Of a DNA stretch of 64,000 nt, positions 46,281-58,033 are shown piece after piece. Origin of the DNA: Absidia repens (lineage: Eukaryota; Mucoromycota; Mucoromycetes; Mucorales; Cunninghamellaceae). The position numbers were made by a program, and so were the translations under genes. Position 1 is the first letter of the stretch; each line of letters starts with the position of its first letter. Below the pieces are notes generated by a model. It did no database searches and was not told the origin of the DNA. It was given only the letters and a program-made list of their open reading frames with translations. Location of the stretch: positions 372,001-436,000 of the forward strand of contig MCGE01000010.1 in assembly GCA_002105175.1 (NCBI GenBank), written 5' to 3'.

Positions 46281-46824
46281 GCCGATTTTCATTTTTTTTT
46301 CTTTTCTTTTACTTAGAAATAGAACATTATATGCATCCCCCCACTCTCATATTTATAGCAATGATTATTTAGTTTGCACTTCCTACATTAAATAAACTTT
46401 TTTCTTTGATTAATTTGGCAGTTGGATGAATTGAAACGCCGACGGCGTGACAAAATGGCTGGATTTTTTGAATTTGCTTGACCTTTCTCGATCTTCGATC
46501 TTTACAGTATGGTAATGACAAATGATATGATTGGGAATATCAAGGCAATAACGACAACGAACGGATACCTGTATATAGATTACGGATTTGATGAACGGAT
46601 CAATAGACTGATGGATGGATGAATGGATGGATGAATGGATGAGTGAATGCAAAGTGGAGGTGGGGGGGGAGAATGGCGTTGATTGATGACTCATTATTCA
46701 GCCAAGGGCATCCTCTGTGATGATCCGTGGTGGATTGGAGTGAAGTCATCAATAGATTAATTGGGATTTATTTATCTATTCTGATCGTTGTCGTCTTGCT
46801 CTTCATACCTTTTAACAAAAAGTC
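46281..46824. other. Intergenic with GGAT-type microsatellite
   Basis: Holds a (GATG)n/(GGAT)n tandem array at about 46608-46650 (GATGGATGGATGAATGGATG). A possible last exon of the ABC transporter could lie near 46423-46482, where an open frame is Arg-rich and ends in TGA. Otherwise nothing seen. Confidence 0.45.
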
Positions 46825-47268
46825 ATGGTACCGAAAAATCATATACTGACTCTTTTTTTTTTTTTTTTTTTTAGACCTGCAAGAGAAGAAATAACGGACG
46901 CAACAAGCACGGACGTGGTCACAACAAGTTTGTCCGCTGTATCAACTGCTACCGCTGTTGTCCCAAGGACAAGGCCATCAAGAGATTCACCATCCGCAAC
47001 ATGGTTGAAGCTGCTGCTGTGCGTGATCTTCAAGAAGCCTCTATCTACGAAGAATACACAATTCCCAAGTTGTATGTCAAGTTGCACTACTGTATTTCTT
47101 GCGCTATCCATGCTCGTGTTGTCCGTGTCCGCTCTGTGGTGAGCCGTCGCAACCGTGCTCCTCCCCCACGATTCCGATTCCAAAAGGTATGTGTAGAGAC
47201 AACAGAGTTATAGAGGGGTGCTGCGTGTATTTACTCATACTTTTTCTATTTATTTATTATAGGCCTAA
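46825..47268 (+). CDS. RPS26: 40S ribosomal protein eS26
   Basis: Component of the small ribosomal subunit near the mRNA exit site. Three exons: the ATG alone (46825-46827), 46875-47186, and a last exon of one Ala codon plus stop (47263-47268), total 106 residues. Conserved sequence includes [63 protein letters not shown] and [10 protein letters not shown]. The C-x2-C pairs form the zinc site. The intron directly after the start codon ends in a poly-T tract; such first-intron placement is common in fungal ribosomal protein genes. Confidence 0.95.
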
Positions 47269-48086
47269 AGAAGATTTGACCGAATGGACAATAGCATCAG
47301 TAGTAGTTTATAGTTAGTTGCATTAGTATTGGACGCCTCGTTATGTTGTTTGTCTTGAAATAAACTATATTTATAAACCTCTTTTTTTTTTTTGGCCATT
47401 TTTGTCGTATGTGTTATTGTTATAATGGAAACGGGGCTTGATGCGTGATCACTATTTATTGGACACAGTTCATGTATTTACGTCAGAGCGAATTGCGATT
47501 ATGCATGGATATATCTAGGACTGTGTAGTGGGTGCATTCTTTTCTCTGCAAACTGGTGTGATTGACTGAGAAAGTCTAATTATGGGCAAATGGGTAGAAT
47601 ATCGGGCGAAAGGGACTACGTGGGGATACTTTTGGGTACTGGCTCAAGAATTCATTGTATACGATGAATTTCAAATTGATTGTCGATGGCGACCAAGTGA
47701 TAAATACCCGGCAAAATTCAAGAATAAAAAATCAATGAGAATGGTGCTTTCTTCAGACTAATATACCTTACTAAAAAAACATACAGTGCTTTGTTGTGTT
47801 GAATATGCATAATTCCCGACTTGAAGTAAGAATATGATCAAAAAGGAGACGAGCTCGTTTTGACTAAAAGAATGGTAGAAAAGAATTTAAAGGAGAGGGG
47901 CAAGTAGTTTACTCCCCTATTTTAATAGGGATAAGTGTATATTGATGGAGACGGTAGGAGACAGATCTCCCTGAACCCCTATTTTTTTTTTTTTTAAAAA
48001 AAAAAAAGCAAAATCATTTAAATAAAGACTTGTCTCCCCTTCTCATTCTTTTTTTTTTTTTTAGTTCTTAAAAATCAACAGTTATC
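47269..48086. other. Intergenic upstream of septin gene
   Basis: Non-coding, with T/A homopolymers at about 47980-48007 and a T-run plus TTAG at 48049-48064 that could be the 3' splice site of a 5'-UTR intron of the septin gene. Confidence 0.4.
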
Positions 48087-49644
48087 ATGACCACCGTCGC
48101 TGCTTCACCTGTAGAAGTTGCTCCTCCACCTCCTCCTGTACCTATCACATCATCTGGTACGGGTATTGCTAATCTTCCTAACCAGCGTCATAAGATTGTC
48201 GCCAAGAATGGGGCCAATTTCACATTAATGGTATGTGGTGAATCAGGTGTCGGGAAAACAACATTTGTAAATACACTTTTTACGTCCACCATCAAGGAAC
48301 CCAAGAATTTGACTAAAAGACGACTGAAGCCACCTTCCAAGACAGTGCAAATACAAATCACTAAGGCAGAGTTGGAAGAAAAAATGTTCAAGGTGAAGCT
48401 CAGTATCATTGACACACCTGGTTTTGGTGACTATGTTAATAACCGTCATGGCTGGATCCCTATTGTGGATTTTTTGGATGATCAACACGAAAAATATATG
48501 CGTCAAGAACAGCAACCTTGCCGTAAAGGTGTCATGGATATGCGTGTACATGCTTGTCTTTACTTTATCAAGCCTACTGGTCATACGTATGTTTTTTTTA
48601 TTTTTTTTTTATTTATTTTTTTTTGTTTGTTTGTTGGTGGTTGACAATGAATTCCTAATTTTGCTTTATGTAGCCTTTCCCCTTTGGATATTGAAGTTAT
48701 GAAAAGATTAGGGTCAAGAGTCAATTTGATACCTGTCATTGCAAAAGCTGATACATTAACCCCCGCCAATCTGGCAAAATTCAAGCAGAATGTAAGGATT
48801 ACCCCTTTTTTGCTTCTTCCCCCTTTTTTCAAAACCCTACCCTGAGTTCTCCTTTCTCTTCTCCTTTTTCACCCCTCCTTTTTTTTTTTTTTTTGTATTC
48901 TTTATCTAGATCCGTGAAGTCATTAGTGCACAAAATATTCAAGTTTATTCTTGTCCTATCGAAAGCGATGACGAAACCACTACCAAACGTAATGTCAATA
49001 TTATGGCCGCCTTGCCTTTTGCAGTTATTGGCTCCACTCAAGACGTAGTGACTTCCGATGGCCGCAAAGTCAAAGGACGTGAATATTCTTGGGGTGTTGC
49101 CGAAGTGGAAAACGATGAACATTGTGACTTTAGAAAACTGCGTAGCCTATTGATACGTACTCACATGTTGGATTTAATCACCACCACAGAAGAAAATCAC
49201 TACGAAAACTATCGCCAGTCCCAAATGGAAACAAGAAAATTCGGTGATCCTCGGTAAGTATTTTATTAGTGATATTCCAGAAAGAGTGTTATCATCTAAA
49301 GCATTTTATATATGTACACCCTTTACCAATTAGCTCTCAACCTAATGAAAATGCCAAATTCAAAGAAGAAGAAGAAGCTTTACGTAAACGATTTACTGAA
49401 CAAGTCAAGAGTGAAGAATCCAGGTTCCGCAACTGGGAGCAACAGGTAAAGAGAATATGAAACAAACTGAATGTGGATTATTCATGCCACTTTTTTTTTA
49501 TATATATGTATATAGCTCTTGGGTGAGCGAGATCGTCTTCATAAGGAACTGGAGCAGCAAAGTGAACGGGTCAAAGAATTGCAATCTGAAATTGATGGTT
49601 ATTACTACAATCAGCGTGATTCGCCCAAGACTCTCCGAAAATAG
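48087..49644 (+). CDS. Septin
   Basis: GTP-binding filament protein of the cell cortex and septa. Five exons (48087-48586, 48674-48791, 48910-49253, 49334-49445, 49516-49644) give 400 residues. A Pro-rich N-terminus precedes the G domain with P-loop [10 protein letters not shown]3 DTPGFGD and G4 AKAD; the septin-unique element is at [15 protein letters not shown]-terminal coiled coil (about 335-390, [31 protein letters not shown]) supports heteropolymer assembly. Which paralogue (Cdc3, 10, 11 or 12 type) was not resolved; the coiled coil excludes a Cdc10-like form. All splice sites are GT-AG. Confidence 0.94.
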
Positions 49645-49931
49645 GCTTTTGTTGGTGGATTTTTAATGACCGTACTCCTCTCACTTCTTCCTTCATACCA
49701 CACATATACAACCATAGTCTCCCTCTTTATTTCCTCCCCATCTCACTTATTATTGATAGTTATTATTTTATTGGAAACAAAATAAAAATGAAAATTATAG
49801 CTTACTATTTTATTTATTGCTAACAATGGTTGTTTGAATATGCTACTCAAATCTGGGAATATTTAGAGGATTACAGGTCTGACTTTTACAGTAGATTGGA
49901 TGATACTTGGGGATAGACGAATAGATAATGG

Positions 49932-49933
<2 letters not shown>

Positions 49934-50013
<80 letters not shown>
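49934..50013. repeat. 80-base poly-T tract
   Basis: Uninterrupted run of 80 T residues 290 bp beyond the septin stop codon and 190 bp before repeat copy F. By far the longest homopolymer in the window. Confidence 0.95.
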
Positions 50014-50014
<1 letters not shown>

Positions 50015-50204
50015 TTAGAGTGGAGACCCACAACAACAACGATAACAATTGGAAAACAAAATTGCATCTTTATTGTGGGTAATATCATTGTTATGATGTG
50101 TGTAGTCATAATATATCTAGCAATGCAGCGTATCCTTCTGGAAAAGGAAATGGTCAGATCTGCAGATTGCCAATTCAGCGGGAGGCCAAAGAAAATATTT
50201 CGCA

Positions 50205-50520
50205 TCCTGCACACTTCACTTTTATTCATTTATTTTTATTTTTATTTTTGTTTTTCCTCCTCCCTCTTTCTTTTTCTTTTCCTTCATCATTGCAAGACGA
50301 CCTTAGATTAGTGTCAGGACTAGTTTAGAAGGGGGTTCAGCTCAGGGATTACAAGATGCATGGGGAAACCCTTTCATTTTGGATTCGTGTTTTGCGATCA
50401 CCAATAGATTAGCTTCGCCATAGTTATCACTGAACCACCAGTAATATGGTTTAGTATTAGTTTGTCATAGTTTGAAACATCATCTAAATAAAATACGCTT
50501 GTCTCTTTTTATCGTTAGTT
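50205..50520 (+). repeat. Dispersed repeat family, copy F (5' portion)
   Basis: Starts AAAATATTTCGCATCCTGCA, passes a T/C tract, and has a well-kept core (GTGTCAGGACTAGTTTAG, then GATGCATGGGGAAACCCT; 50305-50385) and the first AATAAAATACG unit near 50490. The downstream half is missing. Confidence 0.75.
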
Positions 50521-51182
50521 TCTTTGTTATAAGTTTACATTGTTTGTTTTGATGAATGGGTGTACATGCACATAGAAATAAATTGGTGTGTTTGGGTGCG
50601 TGGAAAGGACGTGCGGGATATTAAAATGACTTCGTCCACCACCTCGTGGATATATTTGAACGTAGAAAAAAAAATAAACATGTGCTTGTGTATGAAAAAA
50701 ACACACTACAGAATATTTAGTTTGTTAGTCCCTCTGTATTTCATACCTAGATGGGTTATGTGGAATAGCAATGGTGGGGAAAGTAATATTTGTTTAACTA
50801 CAACTCATCGTCAGCGAAAAATGTCGCCCACTTTAAATTTTTACTCAAATCGACCTGGAATCAATATAGAATCGTTGAAAATACGTTGTAGACCATCTTT
50901 CGTAGATCAGAAATCAATTAAAACGAGAAAAAAGACGCCGGTGTGTATTGCCCTACCTCATTGAGACATACCTCACTGCAATTTGAAAGACAGTCTGGGT
51001 ATTTGGAAGGGTTCTGTGGTGGTTCGCAGATTTTAGTAATATATAGAGAAAGCATAGTGGTAACATTATGATATCATAGTGGTGCTATTAGAACAGTAAC
51101 GGCAGTGTCAAGATGGATCATGATAAAAAAGATGAAAGGGTAATACAAAGAGGTTGATGGCGTGGTACAAAAGCAGTGAGGA

Positions 51183-51184
<2 letters not shown>
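50521..51184. other. Intergenic, no supported gene
   Basis: One 134-codon frame at 50560-50964 has no recognisable domain, poor composition and no splice context, and is considered spurious. Confidence 0.45.

Positions 51185-51262
<78 letters not shown>
51185..51262. repeat. Poly-A tract followed by (CA)n microsatellite
   Basis: About 46 A residues, then CG and (CA)14, then CATACATACACACATGC. Located 130 bp beyond the ALG2 stop codon, in its 3' flank (poly-T on the transcribed strand). Confidence 0.9.
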
Positions 51263-51264
<2 letters not shown>

Positions 51265-51391
51265 TACACACATGCATTCACACACAGCAATCAGTAGTCC
51301 TTTTGTAAGTTGGATATCACCAAAAATTTGTTTATTAAAAAAGTTAAATTAAAGATACAAAAAAAAAAAAAATTAAATAAAACAATACAAG

Positions 51392-53138
51392 CTACAAGCA
51401 ATATTGATACCAGACATAAGCCATAACTAAAGCTATAACTATTCTAGTTGCAAATTCCACATTCATGTAATAATATCTTGTAGGTCGGCCACCAGACATC
51501 ATTTCTTCCAGAATATCATCCAGTTGATCCGCAAAATTAGAGAGGGAGAATTTGGATTTCACATGAGTGCGTCCATTGCGCCCCATTGCCTTGCCATCGA
51601 ATTCTCCTGAGATAAACCCACCTATTCCATCAGCCCAGAGTTTCGGATCGGGGGGAAGCAGAAGTCCAGTTTCCTCGTCCTTGATGGTTTCCAGCGGCCC
51701 ACCGGTATTGGTAGCAATCACAGGCATCGAAGCGTACATGCCTTCGACAGGTGTAATTCCAAAGTGTTCGTTTGTCGGGGTGTACAACAGAATATCAGAA
51801 TTGGATAGCAAATACGTCCGCTGGGCATCGTCGAATGAGCATACAAATATCACCTGCACATCATCTCCTGGTCTAATAGTCGTATCGTTGAAAATGCATG
51901 CTGTTGCAAGATGGAATGTGTTTACTGCCAAGTCATTGAGTTCTTTTAAATAATCCACATTTTCTTGCACCCTCTTATCGTAGCCACCTAGAAGAAAATA
52001 CCCAGAAAAATCATTATTGATGAGTTCTACATTAATTACTAACTTCAAATTTCCTCCTCCTCCCCTAACCACCTCATCTTACCAGCCAATACCAAACGGT
52101 AGTTGTCAAACACTGCACTTGGAATCATGTTGGAGTTCTTCAATTCAGCAAACGCACGTAATGCGAGTTCAACATTTTTCTTCCGTTCAAATCGGTTGAT
52201 GGATAACAATGTCTTTTTTGGTGATTCCAATAACTGTACGCGCGGATCAGAGAGATCGACACTACGATCATAAGCAGCAAAGTTGATAGGTGGGTACAAG
52301 ACGCGAGGTTTTTTCAAAATGGAAGGAAAGGACTGTCGGAACATACCACCTGTAAATCCACTATTAACAACAATGGTATCAGATAAGCCTGCGAGACAAA
52401 ATAAAAGTATGGAGCAGTAAGTTCAAACCATATTGACAAGTCGGCGGGAGATAAATCGTTGTGTGTGTTTTTTTTTTACCTGTTGATAAGTCCTCCAATT
52501 TGTCAAACACGGAACGGTATATTTCCTTGAGTTTTGAACCACGTTTGACCAGAAGTTTATCCGGGAAATGACAATAAAACAAAATACGAGAAGAGGAGAA
52601 CCATTTCAAGAGAGGGATGCAAGCACTAAGTTGATCGATGAAGAGGACGTCGTAGGTATCACGATGGTATTGTAGCAACCATAACGAGAGAGCGAGTTGT
52701 CTAAATATAGCACATACAATGTAAAAACTTCCAAATAGATGACGTGGTAGGCTGTCTCCAATGACTCGGACAGGAAGTGTTCCTATTGTGTTGGTTGCAT
52801 AAAGAGGAGTAAATTAACATATAAAGTTGATACACTGGTATCATATATATATATGTATATGTATATTACCATCCCGCGTTTCTTCGAAGCAATGAGTTGG
52901 ATCGTGGTGACTGGTATATATGGTAACTTGATGACCTTTGGATTGGGCAGCAACTGCAGCGTCAACAACTAAGCGTTCAGCACCACCTACAGTGCCATAT
53001 TGAAGTAGGAAAAAGAAGAAGAAAAGAAGTCAGTCCAATCAGTATCCTCAATAGTCAAGTGTTTTCATTACCAATGCCCAGGTCAGGATGTATAAAGGCG
53101 ATTTTCAAAGGAGTTTGGGCATTTTGGTCTCCAGGCAT
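51392..53138 (-). CDS. ALG2: ALG2 alpha-1,3/1,6-mannosyltransferase
   Basis: Adds the second and third mannose to the dolichol-linked N-glycan precursor on the cytosolic ER face. Five exons (53072-53138, 52870-52986, 52480-52782, 52083-52388, 51392-51987) give 462 residues. GT4/GT-B features: N-terminal [81 protein letters not shown], and the nucleotide-sugar motif [19 protein letters not shown] with conserved Glu residues spaced E-x7-E, then GGPLETI. A C-terminal hydrophobic helix ([17 protein letters not shown]) probably anchors it to the ER. Divergent partner: LSM8, 178 bp away. Confidence 0.95.
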
Positions 53139-53316
53139 ATTTCAATAAAAAAGAAAAAGAAGGGATAGAAAAAGGGAGGGACAAATATTTTAATTTTTTT
53201 ACCTGTCACAGCCCGACGAAATTAAATTCGACTTTTTTTTTTTTTTTTTTTTTTTGTTGTTTTGGCTGACTTTTCTCTTTTGCTTTGTTTCTCGACTTTT
53301 TAAATCAATCACACTC
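53139..53316. promoter_or_regulatory. Shared divergent promoter region ALG2/LSM8
   Basis: Only 178 bp separate the two start codons, including a T-run of about 24 at 53232-53255. Both transcripts must initiate inside this gap, implying a bidirectional promoter. Confidence 0.5.
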
Positions 53317-53814
53317 ATGAGTTTACTTCAACCTTATGTGGATCGTAAGTAAATAATATTTGAAGCAAAGCACGCCCTTCCTGAACTATTTGTTTATTTT
53401 ATAACTATAGAGTCTGTACTAATCTTGACTTTGGATGGACGAATTCTAGTGGTATGTTGACTATTTCGTACATAAAATCTATCTAACGTCTCCTTACCTC
53501 TCTCTCTCTGTTATACGTACAATATTAGGGCACTTTAAGAGGAACAGACCAAACATCCAATGTGATTCTAGAAAAGTGTGAAGAACGCGTTTTCTCATCA
53601 ACTGGCACTGAAGTGAATCCTCTCGGACTTTATCTTATTCGAGGCGACAACATGTATGTATCAAATGGAAATATCTTGTATTTTTTGAATAGACGTTATA
53701 TTAATGCACGTATTTGATTGTAGCTGTACCGTCGGACTACTTGACACTGAAAAGGAACAAGACATGGACATCACACAAATAAAGGCCGAACCTCTTGGAC
53801 CGCTCAAGCTGTAG
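53317..53814 (+). CDS. LSM8: LSM8, U6 snRNA-associated Sm-like protein
   Basis: Subunit that distinguishes the nuclear Lsm2-8 ring, which binds the U6 snRNA 3' end, from the cytoplasmic Lsm1-7 ring. Four exons (53317-53344, 53411-53451, 53529-53653, 53724-53814) give 94 residues. Sm1 motif VLILTLDGRILVGTLRGTDQ with conserved Gly and the NVILEKCEERVF strand; Sm2 motif LGLYLIRGDNICTVG; then a C-terminal acidic tail. Residue spacing and the SLLQPYVDQSV N-terminus match LSM8 rather than other Lsm proteins. All introns are GT-AG. Confidence 0.93.
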
Positions 53815-56559
53815 TTTAGTTGTCACTCATCCCATTCTTTCCCATATTTGCTATTTCGGGTTTCCTTTTCCTTTTATACTTATATTTTATCGCATTATTG
53901 TACTATAGTTGTTTTTATATTTATCCACTTTCCACGCTTTTTTTTTTTTTTTTTTTGGTATATTTATTTACACAATAAATCTAGTGTTTATACATAATTT
54001 TGATGTCTTCCAAAAATAAAAATGATGTGTTCCTATTTGACTGCATTTGACGTGATTTGCATGTTGTCTTTTTTTTCTGAATAATGACTTAGATTCCCCT
54101 CACTTCGTCAGCCGCAATCATTAGTCGTGACCCAGAACATTTTATGCTTTTGTCAATGTTCCAATGCCGCTCACATTAATAGTTTGCACCGAGCTAATGA
54201 TAAAGATAAGCTTTAATATTCCTTGTTATATGTATTCCAACACACAGCAGTTGATTCTACATAATATTGTTCGGAAATTCGTCCAAAATCAATGGGTAAA
54301 AGATGAAAAATAGAAAATATATTCAATCCGTTGGCCCCAAACCAATGGAGTTTAATAGGCCTTGTCATACACTTCAATGGACAAGGGTTATCAAAGATAT
54401 GCGCCTACTCAAATCCGGCACCTTCGTAACTACCTTGAATTTTGGCGATAATAGGATCCTTTTCATCGTCACAATCATAATCAGTAGCCTTATTTATTCA
54501 TGAGCAGGCACAGGATGCTTGTCATTACAAGCCAGTAAAGAATTTGTGACCATCTGCTTTTAATATAATTTCAAAAGTTTATATATTTTTCTATCAGACG
54601 TCAAAAATGAAAGAGGAATGCCATATACTAAGAATTAAGAATCACACTTAAAAAACAGATAACTAGTTGGAACATACGAAACTATGAAAATACCGGACAC
54701 ATGACAGGCTTGAAACATGATTTTATGTTTCAATAAATAAAAAAAAATAAAAAAGTGTTAGTTGAGCCATGAAGTTAAAGACATATCATAGCGTTATAAA
54801 TGATCCTTAATATTAGTTTTACGGGAGAGGAGTTGGTTTCTAATGCGACATTTAACTTGTCGTCATGGTTTTGTCTATTAGATGACTTCCTTTATCAAAT
54901 ATAAATATCCACCTTTATCCTTTTATCTTCTTCATATTATTCTGGAAAGTAGTAATAAATATAACAGGACGATATTGAAGGCTTTTGGTTTAGCAGGCAA
55001 TAATCATTGCTTTGAGAGCTTTTGTAGAACATATATTCAAAGTCCGTTAACGCTACCCCTGATCTTTTGCAAAACTATGGCGGTATCTCTCTATTAGCAT
55101 GAAAACACAGAGACCCTCATTTAGACGTCATATGCTTTCTTATACTATTTTTATTATTATTTAGTTATTGCTATTTTGTCTTATGTATTTGATGACATCT
55201 AATAACAAACACGACGATCATCCGAATTTGCATAATTTTACGGCACCAGCCATCATAACAGTACGCTGAGCACCCAAACCAAGAGAAAATATACTGCAAT
55301 GCTGACTACTCTCACGGTCATACGTAAGGAATAGGAGAGTAATCCGAAATATATGGAAGTCCCTAAGATGCCAGTACGGTAATCATTTGCATGATCAATC
55401 CCTTTCTATCTAACAAGGGACGAACAATGAGAAGATAAATAATTAAAAATGAAAATGAAAATTGGTTGTTAGTTATGAGTTAGGAAGTATATATGTAGTT
55501 GTAGAACCTTCAAATTAAAGCTCATATTTTCTTTTTTCATTCGACTCCCCTGCTATCAACTATAAGTATTACAATATAAAATGCAAAAAACGGAAGCTGT
55601 GTGTTTCTTCCTTTTTATTCACAAAATGAAACTTCTACATATTTTGATGTAAAGGCTTGGCAATAATAGCGATATGATACAATAAGAATATCATTAGGGG
55701 TATGTTGTCTCAGAATTTTTTTAAATGCATTATTTTTTATGATATTATACTGTGCAGCTATCATAGTAGGAGAAGATATATAAGCTTGATGGAGTATTAT
55801 AAGTAGTTAAACGAAGGGGATTGCTGTCGCGAGAATAGCAAAATGCCATGCCAAGGAAAAAAGAAAAAAGCGCAAACCAAGGCACACCAGGACCCCGCGA
55901 ACATATTTAAAATGTCGCCTATTTGATTTTGTCGTTCTTTCTATCTTTCTCTTATACCCTCACCTCCGCTCCCGCCTATCTATCAACACTTCCACCATAG
56001 AAGATCTTGTCTCCTTCCTCGTCAATCACCTCCCTGAGTGACCACCACGTTCACCCATCATTGTCGCTCTCTGGAAATGTTCCTGACCTCGAACTCATTC
56101 TATACTACTAGAACTCGAATATCTTCAGCATCCTGACCACAAAAACCCTCACCTCCTTGACACCGATGATTCATTCCATACCTGGGTTACTCATTATGAT
56201 TCCCCGTTCACTCGTACCTAGTATAGTCCCCCCCGCTCTCGTAGTTTCTTTCTTAACTAGTATGTGTTTCCTTTTCTTCTTATTTTTTCTTTTCTTTTCC
56301 TTTTCTTTTTTCTTTTTATATATATATAGATATATATTTACTTCATTGCCCCTATCTTTTATTCCTCCAGGATTTTTTTAACAACATTATCATCTTAGAA
56401 CTCCGCTATGCAAATTTATGATTGTTAGAAAGAAAGAACGCTATTCATAACAACATGCCAGTAGTGTTGATCTTCTTGTATGATTGTAAAAAAGATGAGA
56501 AAATAAAAATAAAAAAAAAGTGTTCCATTTTTGTCTCCACAAAAATCACTATAGACCTA
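53815..56559. other. 2.7-kb intergenic region
   Basis: Mostly AT-rich with no supported gene. The first 200 bp hold the LSM8 3' region with a T-run at 53939-53957. At about 55985-56215 short non-overlapping frames have protein-like composition (for example EDLVSFLVNHLPE and DTDDSFHTWVTHYDSPFTRT) separated by stops; this may be a vestige of a gene but no family was recognised. Confidence 0.4.
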
Positions 56560-57345
56560 AAAAAATCATTTCACACCCCGCCCACATGATTTTATTTACT
56601 CCCATTTTTTCCCTCGCTCTCTTTCTTTCTTTTTTCTTTTTCTTTTTCTTCATCATTCAACTTCATTAAGGTTATGTTGGACTTAGAATACTACCAGGAC
56701 TAGTTTAGAAAGGGTTTCAGCTCAGGGATTACAAGATGCATGGGGAAACCCTTTCATTTTGGATCCAGGGATTTGGGGACCACCATTAGTTGGCTTATTA
56801 GAGTCTTCATTAGCTTAGTATAGTATTGATTTGTCATAGAATGTTATCTACAGCTGAATAAAAATATGCCTCTTTATTCTTTTTCATGTGTTATATATAA
56901 GGTCCCTTTAGATTAGTGTTGACCATCCTTTAGAACTCCTAAAAGTCTCACTTATGTTGCCAACATTAGAACCATTGTTACAATGATCTCCACATTCTTA
57001 GTTTAGTATCTACTATATTCCTTCAAATAAAATATGCCCTTTTTATTACTCACCCTCTGGCCTATTATATAATAGCCCAAAACCGTAGTTATAGCTATTT
57101 TGTGAGTGTCATATTAAACACCTGCCTTTGTGGGCTCACTATTTTTTTTTTATTTTTTTTTCCACACAGCCCCAGCAAATGGTTGGCAGTCCCAGGTCGC
57201 CTAATATGAAACGTAGCTCTATCCCTGGGCTACCAATCATAATCAATGAGTCAAGACCTTTCCATGAATGTAGTCTTTCATATGAAATATCATAGTATCC
57301 GTTAGACTGGACATACTGTACGGTATTTAGTTACTGATGGTTTTA
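56560..57345 (+). repeat. Dispersed repeat family, copy G
   Basis: Near full-length copy and the best hairpin: GAAAGGGTTTC (56708-56718) is perfectly complementary to GAAACCCTTTC (56745-56755) across a 26-nt loop. The order of GC box (CACCCCGCCCACATGATTT), pyrimidine tract, core, GATTAGTGTTGACCATCC unit, CAAATAAAATATG unit and tail (CCCCAGCAAATGGTTGG, ACTGTACGGTATTTAG) agrees with copies D and E. Confidence 0.8.
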
Positions 57346-58033
57346 TATTTCTGTCGGTGTTATTTTTTGTACACTATTGATATCATTTTGCCTGGGCTAG
57401 TGATACTCATGCCGCTTTTACCATGATTAAAAAAAAAAAAAAAAAAAAAGGAAGCTCTAGATTGTGCTTTTGACGAATTAGTTATAGCGTCAAAGCAAAT
57501 CCTCACTCACATTAGCATTTAGAAATAAAATTTATGTTAATATCTTTTAGTCCATTATATTTTGATCACGTTGAGCATTCAGGCGCCATGATAAGTGAGT
57601 ATCACTGACTTTTGTATGACATTAAAGCGGATGTTTAATTATCTTCAGGCACTTTTTAAGATTTTTCGATATGTGAAAACAGCAGAACCTGCCTATCAGT
57701 GCTAGACCATCGACCCACGTTCAGTAATCATCATTGTTCACTCTCAAAAGAGACATTTATTTTGTAGTGGGGACTTTTATTTGATTTTTCGTGTCATGGA
57801 TAAAATTTAACATATGGTATGAACAGGATACCATTTTCATTGGATATAAAGTCAATAAAAACCCTTTTTTTTTTTGCCTTTTCTGAGTTTACCAACTGTG
57901 CTGCGTTTAACAAGCCGTTTCAATACACGGAAGAAAAAGCTTCTTTGGGAATATGTATAAAATAGGGTCCGTTTTTTTTTTTTTTTTTTCTTTTCCCACA
58001 CCTCACTCACTCTCCTTTACATATCAGTTCACC

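Noticed and set aside
49843..50311. Long poly-Lys / poly-Phe open frames
   Set aside because: Created by the 80-base T homopolymer; no real coding signal.
50560..50964. 134-codon plus-strand frame
   Set aside because: Low similarity to any known family pattern, Cys/Met/Lys-biased, lies in a repeat-flanked gap.
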